This document shows, in pieces, positions 17,790 to 26,535 of a stretch of DNA of 64,000 nt; position 1 is the stretch's first letter, and the number at the start of each line of letters is the position of its first letter. The notes beneath the pieces are model-generated. The model saw nothing but the letters and a program-made list of their open reading frames with translations. It ran no database searches and was not told the DNA's origin. Source of the stretch: Planctomycetota bacterium (GTDB lineage: Bacteria > Planctomycetota > Planctomycetia > Pirellulales > Pirellulaceae); assembly GCA_016872775.1 (NCBI GenBank), contig VGZA01000004.1:62001-126000 (forward strand). Reading direction: 5' to 3'. Made by a program: the position numbers and the translations under genes.

Positions 17790-19043
17790 TCAGGCGACGC
17801 GTTCTTCTGGTTCGAGATACTCGACGCCATCCGCCTTCGCGATGATCACAATCCCATTGTCGGAGATCGTGAAGTTTCGGGCTCGGTCCTCCTCGGGATC
17901 GCACCCGATCTGCACGCCGGGTGGAATCCGCACGCCCTTGTCGATGATCGCTCGGCGAACCCGAGCGCGGCGGCCGATGTCGACGCCGTCGAACAGGATC
18001 GAATCCTCGACCTGAGCGTAGCTGTTCACGCGGACCCGGGTTCCAAGGATACTGCGGATCACCGATCCGCCCGAAATAATCGAACCCTGGCAGACGATAC
18101 TGTCGATTGCCCGCCCGATCCGCTCATCGTTGGACTGGCTGCCAAAAACGAATTTGGGCGGCGGCAGATTGGGCTGGTAGGTACGTACCGGCCAGATATC
18201 GTCGTACATATTCAGTTGCGGATCGACCGAAACGAGGTCCATATTCGCTTCGTAGTAGGCGTCCAGCGTGCCGACGTCCCGCCAGTAGGCCGCCCCTTTG
18301 CGGTTTTCGTCCCGAAATGGAAAAGCGAATACGCGGTGGGAGTGGATGATTGACGGAATGATATTGCGGCCGAAATCGTGTGCGCTATCGGGCCGCGTCG
18401 CATCCCGGCATAATTGCTCGAACAGGAACCGGGCGGTAAAAACGTAGATCCCCATCGACGCCAGGCAGTGCCCCGGATCGCCTGGGATCGGCTTCGGCTC
18501 GCGTGGTTTTTCCTCGAACCCGACGATGCGGTCCTGATCGTCGACCTGCATGATCCCGAATCGCGTGGCATCCGACGCGGTAACCCGCAAGGCGCCAATC
18601 GTCAGGTCCGCGCCGACCTGCCGATGGTACTCGACCATGCTGGCGTAGTTCATCTTGTAAATATGGTCGCCGGCCAGGATCAACACATATTCGGGTCGGT
18701 TTTTCTCGAGCGCGTAAATATTCTGGTACACCGCGTCGGCCGTTCCCTGATACCAATTTTCGTCGATCCTTTGCTGGGGTGGAATGACATCCATGAACTC
18801 GTTCAGTTCGCGGTTAAAAAAATGCCTCCAGCCGATGTTGATGTGCCGATCCAGACTCATCGCCTTGTACTGCGTCAGCAGTACCAGCTTGCGGATGCCG
18901 CTGTTCAAGCAGTTGGAGAGCGTAAAGTCGATGATCCGATACAGCCCGCCAAAGGGCACGGCCGGCTTGGCGCGGTCACGAGTAAGAGGCTCAAGCCGGG
19001 ATCCTTTCCCACCCGCGAGTATTACCGCCAACGTGTTGTGCAT
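17790..19043 (-). CDS. glgC: Glucose-1-phosphate adenylyltransferase
   Basis: 417 residues, the usual GlgC size. It makes ADP-glucose from glucose-1-P and ATP, the first committed step of bacterial glycogen synthesis. Signatures: [16 protein letters not shown] (pyrophosphorylase motif, 7-22), [17 protein letters not shown] (allosteric and active-site Lys/Arg region), [27 protein letters not shown], and the glucose-1-P site [13 protein letters not shown]. The C-terminal part is a left-handed beta-helix ([19 protein letters not shown]). No other glg genes are nearby. The gene ends directly against the convergent isomerase gene. Confidence 0.95.
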   Translation of the reverse strand: MHNTLAVILAGGKGSRLEPLTRDRAKPAVPFGGLYRIIDFTLSNCLNSGIRKLVLLTQYKAMSLDRHINIGWRHFFNRELNEFMDVIPPQQRIDENWYQGTADAVYQNIYALEKNRPEYVLILAGDHIYKMNYASMVEYHRQVGADLTIGALRVTASDATRFGIMQVDDQDRIVGFEEKPREPKPIPGDPGHCLASMGIYVFTARFLFEQLCRDATRPDSAHDFGRNIIPSIIHSHRVFAFPFRDENRKGAAYWRDVGTLDAYYEANMDLVSVDPQLNMYDDIWPVRTYQPNLPPPKFVFGSQSNDERIGRAIDSIVCQGSIISGGSVIRSILGTRVRVNSYAQVEDSILFDGVDIGRRARVRRAIIDKGVRIPPGVQIGCDPEEDRARNFTISDNGIVIIAKADGVEYLEPEERVA

Positions 19044-19134
19044 GCTCCAAAACTCCGTTCCTGATCCTGCGTCGGATCGCGTGCTGATCGATTGAGCGGA
19101 TTACCGGTGAAGCGACTCCGCGTCGCGGAGTTCT

Positions 19135-19162
19135 ATTCTAGGGCTCCCGCCGCGTCTGGAAA
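19135..19162 (-). promoter_or_regulatory. Possible sigma-70-type promoter for glgC
   Basis: On the minus strand TTTCCA (19157-19162) and TAGAAT (19135-19140) are 16 bp apart, about 90 nt before the glgC ATG. The -10 is good, the -35 is weak. Confidence 0.3.
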
Positions 19163-19209
19163 AGTACAACAAGCATGACGCGCCGCCGCTTGACACACAT
19201 CGCCGTGCC

Positions 19210-19995
19210 ATGCACCATGCCGCCATGTCATCTCCAATCGCGGCAATCGTTTTTCTGGCAATCCTGCCCGTTGTATGGCTCGGCTATGCCGCGTGGCGCT
19301 GGCAAAAGACCTCCTTCACACTCCTGGAATTCAGCGTCCATTTCCTGGCGACACTGCTGGTCCGGTTTCTGTGGCGAGCCCAGGTCGCGCCGTTCCCGTT
19401 CCCGCGCGGCACGGGAATGGTCCTGATCAGCAACCACCGCAGCAGCGTCGATCCCCTGTTTTTCGGGATCTCCATGCACTGGCCGGGCCATTGGATGGTC
19501 GCCAAGGAATATTGCGAGCACCCCAAATTCCGCTGGTTTCTGAAACTGGCCCAGGTGATCCCCACAAACCGGGGCGGCATCGATACCGCGGCAACCAAAA
19601 CGGCAATCCGCTACGCCGCCCAAGGTGACGTGGTCGGGATGTTTCCGGAAGGAAGAATCAACATCACGCGCGAGTTGATGCTGCCCGGCCGCCCCGGCGC
19701 TATTCTCGTGGCACTCAAGGCCAAGGTACCGATTCTGCCCTGCTACGTCGAAGGCGCACCGTATGGCGGGACGGCCGGGAGTCCGCTCTTGATGCCCGCA
19801 CGCGTCCGCGTTCGGTTCGGCCCCTTGATCGACCTTTCCCCCTACTTCGACCGTGAACTGGACAACGGAGAACTCGGCCAACTGATGCTGCGCTGCCTCA
19901 AGGAAATCGCCCGCCTCGCAAGACGCCCCGACTTCGAACCCCAAATCGCCGGACGACAATGGAAGCCCGCCTCGCAAGACGCCATCCTCGGCTGA
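19210..19995 (+). CDS. Lysophospholipid acyltransferase (PlsC-like)
   Basis: 261 residues. Predicted 1-acyl-glycerol-3-phosphate acyltransferase-like membrane enzyme. Signatures: NHRSSVDPLFF, containing the catalytic HX4D (His-Arg-Ser-Ser-Val-Asp), a binding block IPTNRGGID, and GMFPEGRINIT (FPEG phosphate-binding motif). One to two N-terminal membrane helices (AAIVFLAILPVVWLGYAAW and LLEFSVHFLATLLVRFLW). The start may be the ATG at 19210 or the ATG at 19225 (MSSPIAAI). No companion lipid genes are adjacent. Confidence 0.88.
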   Translation: MHHAAMSSPIAAIVFLAILPVVWLGYAAWRWQKTSFTLLEFSVHFLATLLVRFLWRAQVAPFPFPRGTGMVLISNHRSSVDPLFFGISMHWPGHWMVAKEYCEHPKFRWFLKLAQVIPTNRGGIDTAATKTAIRYAAQGDVVGMFPEGRINITRELMLPGRPGAILVALKAKVPILPCYVEGAPYGGTAGSPLLMPARVRVRFGPLIDLSPYFDRELDNGELGQLMLRCLKEIARLARRPDFEPQIAGRQWKPASQDAILG

Positions 19996-19997
19996 CC

Positions 19998-20078
19998 GTA
20001 ACTCAAAACTTGTTTTGAGCCGCGTCGCCGAAAAAAGGCCTCGATTGTCGTAGAGACACGAAACAAGTTTCGAGTTAC
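19998..20078. repeat. Inverted repeat element, two 22-bp arms that are themselves palindromic
   Basis: Left arm 19998-20019 (GTAACTCAAAACTTGTTTTG...) and right arm 20057-20078 are near-perfect inverted copies, with 37 bp between them. Each arm also folds alone (CTCAAAAC-TT-GTTTTGAG; CGAAAC-AA-GTTTCG). The element fills the gap between convergent genes and includes the stop of the Cys-rich gene, so it could act as a bidirectional terminator or be a MITE-like unit. A six-A run lies in the spacer. Confidence 0.7.
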
Positions 20079-20860
20079 TGCCGCAACGGATTCGACGGCG
20101 CCAAACGATCTGCACCGCTTTCGTTGCTGGCGCGGCGGACGATCTTCTTAGCGGGTTCGACTGCCGAGGAATAACTAGCGGCGGCTTGCGCCGAGTCATC
20201 CTGTTCCAGCTTCAGTTTGCGAGGTGTTGCTTTGGTCGGAACGCCTTTCCTGACGGTGGTGGCCGACGCGGCTCGGCGACTGGCTGTCGACGGGGACCGC
20301 TGGATGCTGGAAGGCATCGTCGTTGAGTCGGGAGACCATTTGCGGTGAGCTCCTTGCCCCTTGTCCGGGACGGGGATCGGCGCATCGTGCATCCCCTCGA
20401 TTCCTTCCGGAATCTGCATTCCACCGCACGGACCGCTGCAGTTTCTGTAGGCCGGCGTCCAGAGGTCGCGGCAGCAGGTCTGCGGGCAACAACCGTCCCA
20501 CAGAGGCTGGCAACAGGCCCAGCGACGGTGATAACACGGAAACAGGCAGCTCAACCTGTCCGCAACATGGTCGGCTACCGCGTGGATGCTGCCGGCAATC
20601 GCCGGGATCACTCGAGGACCGCAGTAACCACAGCTGAAACAGTCGCCGCACCCGCCGCATTGACCGCAGCTACCGCATTCCGAACCGCCGCAGGTGCTGC
20701 ATCCACCGTCATGATGGAGATGACGCGCTGAGACCTGCGTGGCAGGCGTGCGGCTGCCCGAAATCGTGCGAACAGAGTTCGTCGCTCGACCTTGTCCCCA
20801 CGCGGTGCCGGCAACCAGCATTCCCAGCGTGGCCAACGTTGCCAATCCTATCCGTGTCAT
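20075..20860 (-). CDS. Exported Cys-rich protein
   Basis: 261 residues from the ATG at 20860 (AGGAAAG just upstream); the longer open frame is not used. A signal peptide (LATLATLGMLVAGTAWGQG) is followed by a short linker and a dense Cys/Gly cluster (CSTCGGSECGSCGQC, GGCGDCFSCGYCG). A hydrophobic or amphipathic stretch follows, then a second Cys-rich part (CLFPCYHRRWACCQPLWDGCC). The C-terminal 110 residues are Ser/Pro/Lys-rich and likely disordered. No known family recognised. The Cys content suggests disulfide cross-linking or metal binding outside the cytoplasm. Divergent from the 21235 gene, which also carries a CGGCGGC motif. Confidence 0.75.
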   Translation of the reverse strand: MTRIGLATLATLGMLVAGTAWGQGRATNSVRTISGSRTPATQVSARHLHHDGGCSTCGGSECGSCGQCGGCGDCFSCGYCGPRVIPAIAGSIHAVADHVADRLSCLFPCYHRRWACCQPLWDGCCPQTCCRDLWTPAYRNCSGPCGGMQIPEGIEGMHDAPIPVPDKGQGAHRKWSPDSTTMPSSIQRSPSTASRRAASATTVRKGVPTKATPRKLKLEQDDSAQAAASYSSAVEPAKKIVRRASNESGADRLAPSNPLRQ

Positions 20861-21234
20861 ACGCTTTCCTTTCCTGGCGGCGATTCCGATTGCAAATTCC
20901 CGATGCTTGTTGGAATTGATCGAACCGTTGCAACACGAATACGCAATACTTCTTGCATTGTCGGCAAAGTCTGCCTGACTTTCCTGGCTTTTCGTTCTGC
21001 AAGGAGCGAGGAAAACGCCCCTTCGCGAACGCCTCATTCGTCGGGCGGGCAGTGTGGGCGGCCTTGGCAGGTGAGGAGGGTGGCGCAGTTCGAGTCAGAT
21101 TTTCCGATTTTCACGACTTTGCCGAAAGTTCCGTTGGGGCAATCTCCGATCATACGCCACAACCGGAAACCTCGTCGTCCCGCCCCATCGTTACCGATGC
21201 CGCGGCGCGACCGTTCTCGCATAAGGAGCGCACG
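20861..21234. other. 374-bp divergent intergenic region
   Basis: It separates the two divergent Cys-rich exported-protein genes. Apart from the AAGGAG ribosome binding site at 21223-21228, I see no clear promoter, hairpin or short gene. Both genes must be transcribed from here. Confidence 0.6.
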
Positions 21235-22662
21235 ATGTCGATCCGTTTTCGAATCCTCGCCAAGGTACTCGTTTTCAGTGCGATCATTACGTATAGCTGG
21301 TCCGGCGTCGCTGCCGGCGGCACGGTCGCGCGCACCGCGGTTGCGCGACCGTCGCAACGCGCCATCGTCGACGACGAGGACGACCCAAGCGACGATCGCG
21401 GTGAGGTTGCCCCGGGGAAAGCCTCGCCGCGCGACGCGGTTGGGAGCGGAGTCAAGAAGCAGCGCATACCGGCCCGCCCTACCCCCGTCAATCGCACGGG
21501 GCCATCGCAAGGCGACGCGCAAAAGGAAGAACTCGGACGGGCCGTTCGTTCCGACAACGGCACGAAGACACGAACGAATGTGGCGGATTCCGGACGCCGC
21601 GGGACGGCGGAGCCATCGCCGGCGCCCACGCGGCAGGTGGAACAGGCCTCGCATGTGAACCGCCGCGCCTTTCCGCGTCAGCCGATCCTTGGCGAAGACA
21701 TTTCGCCCGGGATGCGTCGCGATCGCCATCGCTCGATGGTGATCGAAGGTGACTCGATCTGGGACGAAACGCCGATCGAACTCGACGGGAGCAGCGAATG
21801 TGGCGGCGGCGGCTGTGGCGGCTGTGGCGGCTGCGTCGACTGCTGTCTGGTGCCTTGCCCGCGGATTCCGTGGGAGAACCTGCAGTTATTTGCCGGCGTC
21901 CAAGGTTTTACAGGCCCGGCAAATCGAGGAGAAAGCGGCAGTTTTGGATTTCACGAGGGGGCGAATATCGGTGGACAATTGCCATGGACGCCTTGCGGAG
22001 AAATCGGCTGGCAACTCGGCGTTCGTACAACACAGAACAATCTATCGCGAGCTTCGTTTTCCCAACTGGAACGCGATCAGACGTTCGTTACCTCAGGGCT
22101 GTTCCGACGCGTGGACTGGGGATTGCAGGGCGGCGTCGTCGTCGACTGGTTGAACGAGAACTGGTACTTCACGGGGAATTTTCTGCAATTGCGGGGCGAG
22201 TTGAGTTGGGTTTTCCCCTGCCGGCATGAGCTCGGGTTCTGGTTCAGTTCGCAGGTGGGCGATGACCAGGTGCGCTCGACGGTCACCGTCAACAACCAGG
22301 CGGTGCTACTCCAGGAATCGTACGGCTCGACCGACTTGTACGCATTTTTCTATCGGCGCCGGTTTGGCGAATGTGATGCTTCGCTTGCCCGCATATTCGC
22401 CGGCTTCAGCGGCGATGGTGATGGACTGATTGGGGCCGACACGATCGTGCCGATTTGCGGCAACTGGGGTTTCCAGGCGGCGTTCAGCTATCTGGTGCCG
22501 AACGAAGGCCAAGGCGTCGGCATCGCGGCCGGTCATGCCCAGGAATCGTGGAACCTGGCTCTGAGCCTGGTCTTTACGCCGGGGTGCTTCACCTCTGAGA
22601 ATTACTTCCGACCGCTGTTCGGGGTTGCCGACAACGGGAACTTCATGTTGGACCGCAACTAA
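21235..22662 (+). CDS. Planctomycete exported protein with Cys/Gly motif and barrel-like C-terminal part (DUF6666-like)
   Basis: 475 residues from the ATG at 21235, which has a strong AAGGAG 6 nt upstream. Signal peptide (RILAKVLVFSAIITYSWSGVAAG), then about 150 residues rich in Arg/Pro/Asp/Ser, then a short Cys motif (SECGGGGCGGCGGCVDCC). The C-terminal about 270 residues alternate hydrophobic and polar residues with many aromatics (LQLFAGVQGFTGPANRG, GLQGGVVVDWLNENWYFTG, NFLQLRGELSWVFP). That fits an outer-membrane-type beta-barrel as in planctomycete-specific families; I recall DUF6666 but could not verify it. A GNAT gene follows after one base, so the two are translationally coupled. Confidence 0.72.
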   Translation: MSIRFRILAKVLVFSAIITYSWSGVAAGGTVARTAVARPSQRAIVDDEDDPSDDRGEVAPGKASPRDAVGSGVKKQRIPARPTPVNRTGPSQGDAQKEELGRAVRSDNGTKTRTNVADSGRRGTAEPSPAPTRQVEQASHVNRRAFPRQPILGEDISPGMRRDRHRSMVIEGDSIWDETPIELDGSSECGGGGCGGCGGCVDCCLVPCPRIPWENLQLFAGVQGFTGPANRGESGSFGFHEGANIGGQLPWTPCGEIGWQLGVRTTQNNLSRASFSQLERDQTFVTSGLFRRVDWGLQGGVVVDWLNENWYFTGNFLQLRGELSWVFPCRHELGFWFSSQVGDDQVRSTVTVNNQAVLLQESYGSTDLYAFFYRRRFGECDASLARIFAGFSGDGDGLIGADTIVPICGNWGFQAAFSYLVPNEGQGVGIAAGHAQESWNLALSLVFTPGCFTSENYFRPLFGVADNGNFMLDRN

Positions 22663-22663
22663 G

Positions 22664-23128
22664 ATGGCGAATGCCAAGATTGACATTGTCGGACCGTCGG
22701 AAATACCGCTGATCGCTACCCTTTACGGGCACTTGTACCGCCCGACCAAGCCGGCCGAGTTTTTTCAACGGCGATTTCTCGGCCGCTACAACCCGCTGAT
22801 GATGGTCGCCAGCATGGACGAGCAGCCTGTTGGTTTTTTTCTGGGGTTTGAACTAAAACCGAGCACATTTTTCGCGTGGCTTTACGGCGTGCTCCCCGAA
22901 TGCCGGCGGATGGGAATCGCCAGTCAACTCATGGACGCCTCGCATAGCTGGATTCGCGAGCGGGGCTATGGATGGGTGCGATTCGAGTGCCACAACGAAC
23001 ATCGGCCGATGTTGCACATGGCCATTTCTCGAGGGTACGACGTGGTTGGCGTTCGCTGGGACCCCGACCGTGTGCAGAATCTAGTGATTTTCGAGAAAAC
23101 GCTGACGGAAGATCCCTACGGGATTTAA
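22664..23128 (+). CDS. GNAT family N-acetyltransferase
   Basis: 154 residues. The acetyl-CoA-binding motif A is seen as YGVLPECRRMGIASQLMDASHSWIRERG (about 73-100), preceded by MMVASMDEQPVGFFLG. A C-terminal motif B region follows (NEHRPMLHMAISRGYDVVG). Substrate unknown. The ATG at 22664 is one base after the previous stop. An open frame begins 13 codons earlier inside the previous gene but is not needed. Confidence 0.85.
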   Translation: MANAKIDIVGPSEIPLIATLYGHLYRPTKPAEFFQRRFLGRYNPLMMVASMDEQPVGFFLGFELKPSTFFAWLYGVLPECRRMGIASQLMDASHSWIRERGYGWVRFECHNEHRPMLHMAISRGYDVVGVRWDPDRVQNLVIFEKTLTEDPYGI

Positions 23129-23153
23129 GGGGTCAACTCTTAGAAGTGGCATA

Positions 23154-23174
23154 CGACGGACTTCCCGTCCGTCG
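23154..23174. repeat. Perfect 8-bp hairpin after the GNAT gene
   Basis: CGACGGAC and GTCCGTCG are separated by TTCCC. It may terminate the upstream two-gene unit or be a small interspersed hairpin repeat. There is no T-run after it. Confidence 0.4.
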
Positions 23175-23328
23175 CAAAACACGTCGCGTAACGGACTTGG
23201 TCGGCTGCTGTGCCGGCGGCCGGGCGACTTTGTTGAGTTCATGGCCGCTTGCACCTATGATGGGATAAGCGTCGTCCGGGGTACCGAATCGACGCCGCAA
23301 GGTCGATTGATTGTCTGGATGCGTAGCC

Positions 23329-25164
23329 ATGTCGCCCGAATTCCACGCCTATCACGAATGGCTGAACCTCGATCGAGCCAATACGGCTCCGCATTTCTAC
23401 GATCTTCTGGGCCTGGACTGTTTTGACGGGGATTACGAGCGAATCGCCTCGGCGGCGGAACGAGCCTCGTCGCGGGTCCGCAACCATCGCCCTGGCCCCC
23501 ACACCGCTCGATGGGCAGATTTGCTGGACGAGATCGAGCGGGCCAAGCAGACCCTCTTGGATGCCAGCCGCAAGCGAGCGTACGACAGCCAACTCCGGCA
23601 ACAATTGGAACAGTCGCCGAAGGGCGAGAATGCGGATGGCACGCATGAAGTTCAGACGACGGTGCACCGGGCACCTTTGAACCCGGACCTTTATCCGCCA
23701 GGATTCCTGCCGCATGGCGACGTGGCCGACCCAATGGCTCCCGTCACGAACGCCTGCCAGATCACGCACCAGGCGGTTCTCGCGGCGGCCGCAGCAGGGC
23801 TGTCGGCCGCACCCGCAGCTAGGGGGATTGAGGCTTCAGCGGATCCCCTGAGCAGCGCCGATCCGATGGCGCCCGTTCCGCTGGCGCGGATCGTCGCGCC
23901 AGCACCCGCCGCGGCGACAATTCCCAGAGGCATTCCCCTGGCTGCGCCGACCGCGAGCGATCACGACGTTGCCTCGCCGTCACAGTCCCCGGGGTCGCAT
24001 CCGGCACCTTCGCCAACGGCAAAACCCACCTTACCCCACGCTCCGCATCGTTCCAACCATGCCGCCTCCACACATCGGATCGAGTTGCGAAAGAAATCGA
24101 GTGCTGGCCCGTTGATCACCGCGATCGCCGCGATCGTCATGATGGCCACCTGTCTTGGCGCGGTCTATCTTGCGTTGCGCGCCGGCAGGAACCGCGACGC
24201 GGCCAACGAGAATTCCACGGACGCAGCCCGCAAGATCGCGTCCGCACCGAATCGCAATGATCCTGGGAGCGCGGCTGCAGGAAACGGCAAACAGGCGGCG
24301 ACGCCGGCCTCTGGGAGCGGTCGCAGGCCTGCGGCGACACGTGGGAGCAATGCGCGATCGGCCGCGCCACAACGGTCGGCTGCTTCAAGCGATTCTGCAC
24401 CGAACGCCGCCGACACCAGCGAAGCTCAGAGCCACGATGCACCGCATCCCGAAACCAGAAGTCCGCAACCGCCGACTCCCGATTCGACCGTCGACATTCC
24501 TGTGCCCCTAGCGGTGCCCCAACCGGAAAACAGACCTTCCACCGCACCACCTCCGCCGTCGAAACCCGATGCAGCACGACCGGTGCCGAGCGAGCAGGAA
24601 CTATTGCAGCTCTCGACGACGTTACGCAAGGCACGAGGTCTTGTGGGGGACGGATTCGCGAAGCGAGCCAAAGCGCTTCTGGACAGCGTGGCGTCGTTGC
24701 CGATGTACCCGGCGCACGCAGAGAAATATGATCGACTGGCGCGGCTGGCGGAGCATTGCGCCAATTTCGAGACACTCCTGGACAAGGCACTCACCGTATT
24801 CCGCGGCGGTTCGGAGTTGAAAATCGGCAATTCGTTTGTGAGCGTAGTGGAGATCACGGCGGACAACGTCATTATCCGGGCTGCGGGAATGAACCGCCGG
24901 TATTCCCGCCAGGAAATGCCCCTCAAACTCTCGATTGTCTTCCTGGAAACGGGGCTGGTCGAAGACGATGTCGTACGGATGGCCAAGGCGTTGCGCGTCT
25001 TGAGCCTGGCGGACGCCCCGGAAAACTTGCGTAGCGAGGCTCGGAACTGGCTGGAACGGGTTTCACCGGCGCTGGCCGATGAGGCCAAAGAACTGGCAGC
25101 GGCCGTTTACGAGGATTACGATATGAAACTCGAGCCGCCACCCGCCGAATCACCGGCATCCTGA
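23329..25164 (+). CDS. Membrane protein with degenerate J domain and C-terminal SHD1-like region
   Basis: 611 residues from the ATG at 23329. Residues about 15-85 resemble a DnaJ J domain (HFYDLLGLDCFDGDYERI; ERAKQTLLDASRKRAYDSQL). The HPD loop that activates DnaK is absent; the equivalent place reads NHRPGPH. A long Ala/Pro/Ser-rich linker, one transmembrane helix (about 260-282, LITAIAAIVMMATCLGAVYLAL), another disordered Ser/Pro/Ala region and a folded helical C-terminal domain (about 430-605) follow. Similar J-like plus transmembrane proteins are common in planctomycetes. Without HPD it is unlikely to be a true co-chaperone and may be a scaffold. Confidence 0.75.
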   Translation: MSPEFHAYHEWLNLDRANTAPHFYDLLGLDCFDGDYERIASAAERASSRVRNHRPGPHTARWADLLDEIERAKQTLLDASRKRAYDSQLRQQLEQSPKGENADGTHEVQTTVHRAPLNPDLYPPGFLPHGDVADPMAPVTNACQITHQAVLAAAAAGLSAAPAARGIEASADPLSSADPMAPVPLARIVAPAPAAATIPRGIPLAAPTASDHDVASPSQSPGSHPAPSPTAKPTLPHAPHRSNHAASTHRIELRKKSSAGPLITAIAAIVMMATCLGAVYLALRAGRNRDAANENSTDAARKIASAPNRNDPGSAAAGNGKQAATPASGSGRRPAATRGSNARSAAPQRSAASSDSAPNAADTSEAQSHDAPHPETRSPQPPTPDSTVDIPVPLAVPQPENRPSTAPPPPSKPDAARPVPSEQELLQLSTTLRKARGLVGDGFAKRAKALLDSVASLPMYPAHAEKYDRLARLAEHCANFETLLDKALTVFRGGSELKIGNSFVSVVEITADNVIIRAAGMNRRYSRQEMPLKLSIVFLETGLVEDDVVRMAKALRVLSLADAPENLRSEARNWLERVSPALADEAKELAAAVYEDYDMKLEPPPAESPAS

Positions 25165-25192
25165 ACTCAAACCGGCCCGCTCGGCACTCCGA

Positions 25193-26050
25193 TCATAACC
25201 GGCAATTGGTGATCGGCATCTCGAGAATCGCCGATGCGCCGATCGCTTCCAGCCGCTCCATCACTTCGATCACATCCTTGCGTCGCACCATGACCTGCAC
25301 GGCGCACCAGGCGGGATCCTCGCAGCTGTTGATCGTCGGGGAGTTGAATCCGGGCGCGATCTGCTCCGCCTGCGTCAGTTTGACGCGCGGAATGTTGAAT
25401 TCGAGCAGCGAGTAGCCGCGCGCGATGACGACGCCCTCCAGCCGGCGGACGACGCGGTCGGCCAGTTCGCCGAACTGGCATTGTCGGTTCTGGATCAAAA
25501 CGGTTTGATAAGAACCGATCTGGTCGAGTATCCGCAGTTGATTCGCCGCCAGCGTGCTGCCGGTCTCGACGAGATCAACAATGGCGTCGGCGACCCCCAG
25601 CGCGATCATGACTTCGACCGAGCCGGAGAGCGGGACGAGCCGCACGGGACTCTGATGCCTGGCGAAATATTCGCCGGTGATGCGGCAGAAACTCGTCGCG
25701 ATGCGGCTTCCCGCGAGGTCGCGCGGGGATTGAGCCGGCGAATTCTCGGGTACGCATACCGTGAGCCGACAGCGGCCGACGCCAAGTTCGAGTCGGGAAA
25801 TCACGTCGACACCGGCTTCCGTGACCAGGTCACTCCCGGTAATGCCCATGTCGATCGCACCCTCGGCGCACAACACGGGAATATCGTCCGTGCGCAGGAA
25901 CGTGATGTCGACCGGCATTTCGCTGACCCGCGCGAACAGGCTGCGTTCCTGCCGGCGAAAATGCAGCCCGGCCTGGATCAGCAATTCACCGGCCTGCTCG
26001 GAGAGACGCCCTTTGCTGGGGATACCGATCCGCAGGTTGCGTACGCTCAT
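25193..26050 (-). CDS. hisG: ATP phosphoribosyltransferase, long form
   Basis: 285 residues, the HisG long form that carries a C-terminal ACT-like regulatory domain. It joins ATP and PRPP in the first step of histidine synthesis. Signatures: LRIGIPSKGRL (N-terminus), DIPVLCAEGAIDMGITGSDLV, the PRPP loop VPLSGSVEVMIALGVADAIVDLVETGSTL. The regulatory domain starts about residue 210 (NIPRVKLTQAEQIAPGFNSPT). The start overlaps the hisE stop by 4 bp. Feedback inhibition by histidine is the family trait. Confidence 0.94.
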   Translation of the reverse strand: MSVRNLRIGIPSKGRLSEQAGELLIQAGLHFRRQERSLFARVSEMPVDITFLRTDDIPVLCAEGAIDMGITGSDLVTEAGVDVISRLELGVGRCRLTVCVPENSPAQSPRDLAGSRIATSFCRITGEYFARHQSPVRLVPLSGSVEVMIALGVADAIVDLVETGSTLAANQLRILDQIGSYQTVLIQNRQCQFGELADRVVRRLEGVVIARGYSLLEFNIPRVKLTQAEQIAPGFNSPTINSCEDPAWCAVQVMVRRKDVIEVMERLEAIGASAILEMPITNCRL

Positions 26051-26382
26051 GAGGAACCTCGCGCGGCTTTTTCGTCGAGCCCGGAAATGCCGAATCGTCG
26101 AGCCAACTCCGCCTCCACGGCATCCCAGCCCACGTCGCGGTGCCCGAGCATCACGCAGAGATGAAATACCAGATCCGCCGCTTCATGAACCAGGTGAGCC
26201 GATGCCGCGTCCCCCGTTTCCTCGGCCGCCGCGATCAGTTCCTCGGATTCTTCCCGGATTTTCTCCGCGATCTTCGCGGTTCCGCCACGAAACAACGTGC
26301 TCGTATAGGAATTGGCCGGCGCGTGGTTGCGACGCGATTCGATGACGGCCATCAGCCGTTGCAGGATGGGAGGGTGGGACAT
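26047..26382 (-). CDS. hisE: Phosphoribosyl-ATP pyrophosphohydrolase
   Basis: 111 residues from the ATG at 26382. It carries out the second step of histidine synthesis by hydrolysing PR-ATP to PR-AMP. MazG-like four-helix signatures: KIAEKIREESEELI (EExxE metal motif) and HEAADLVFHLCVML (E..D motif). It is not fused to HisI, as in many non-enteric bacteria. It forms an ATGA-coupled pair with hisG. The open frame upstream of 26382 is not homologous. Confidence 0.92.
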   Translation of the reverse strand: MSHPPILQRLMAVIESRRNHAPANSYTSTLFRGGTAKIAEKIREESEELIAAAEETGDAASAHLVHEAADLVFHLCVMLGHRDVGWDAVEAELARRFGISGLDEKAARGSS

Positions 26383-26535
26383 AAGCCAGATACCGCGGTA
26401 AATCCAATGGGTCTCGACCTGCCCGGGCGGAACGGGCGCGCCGAGGCGAACATGCAATCCGCTTTGACACCGGTCCTTGCGGAACCGGGCGAAAACAGGA
26501 ATAACTTATCGTAAACAGCCCTTCTGCCGCTGACA

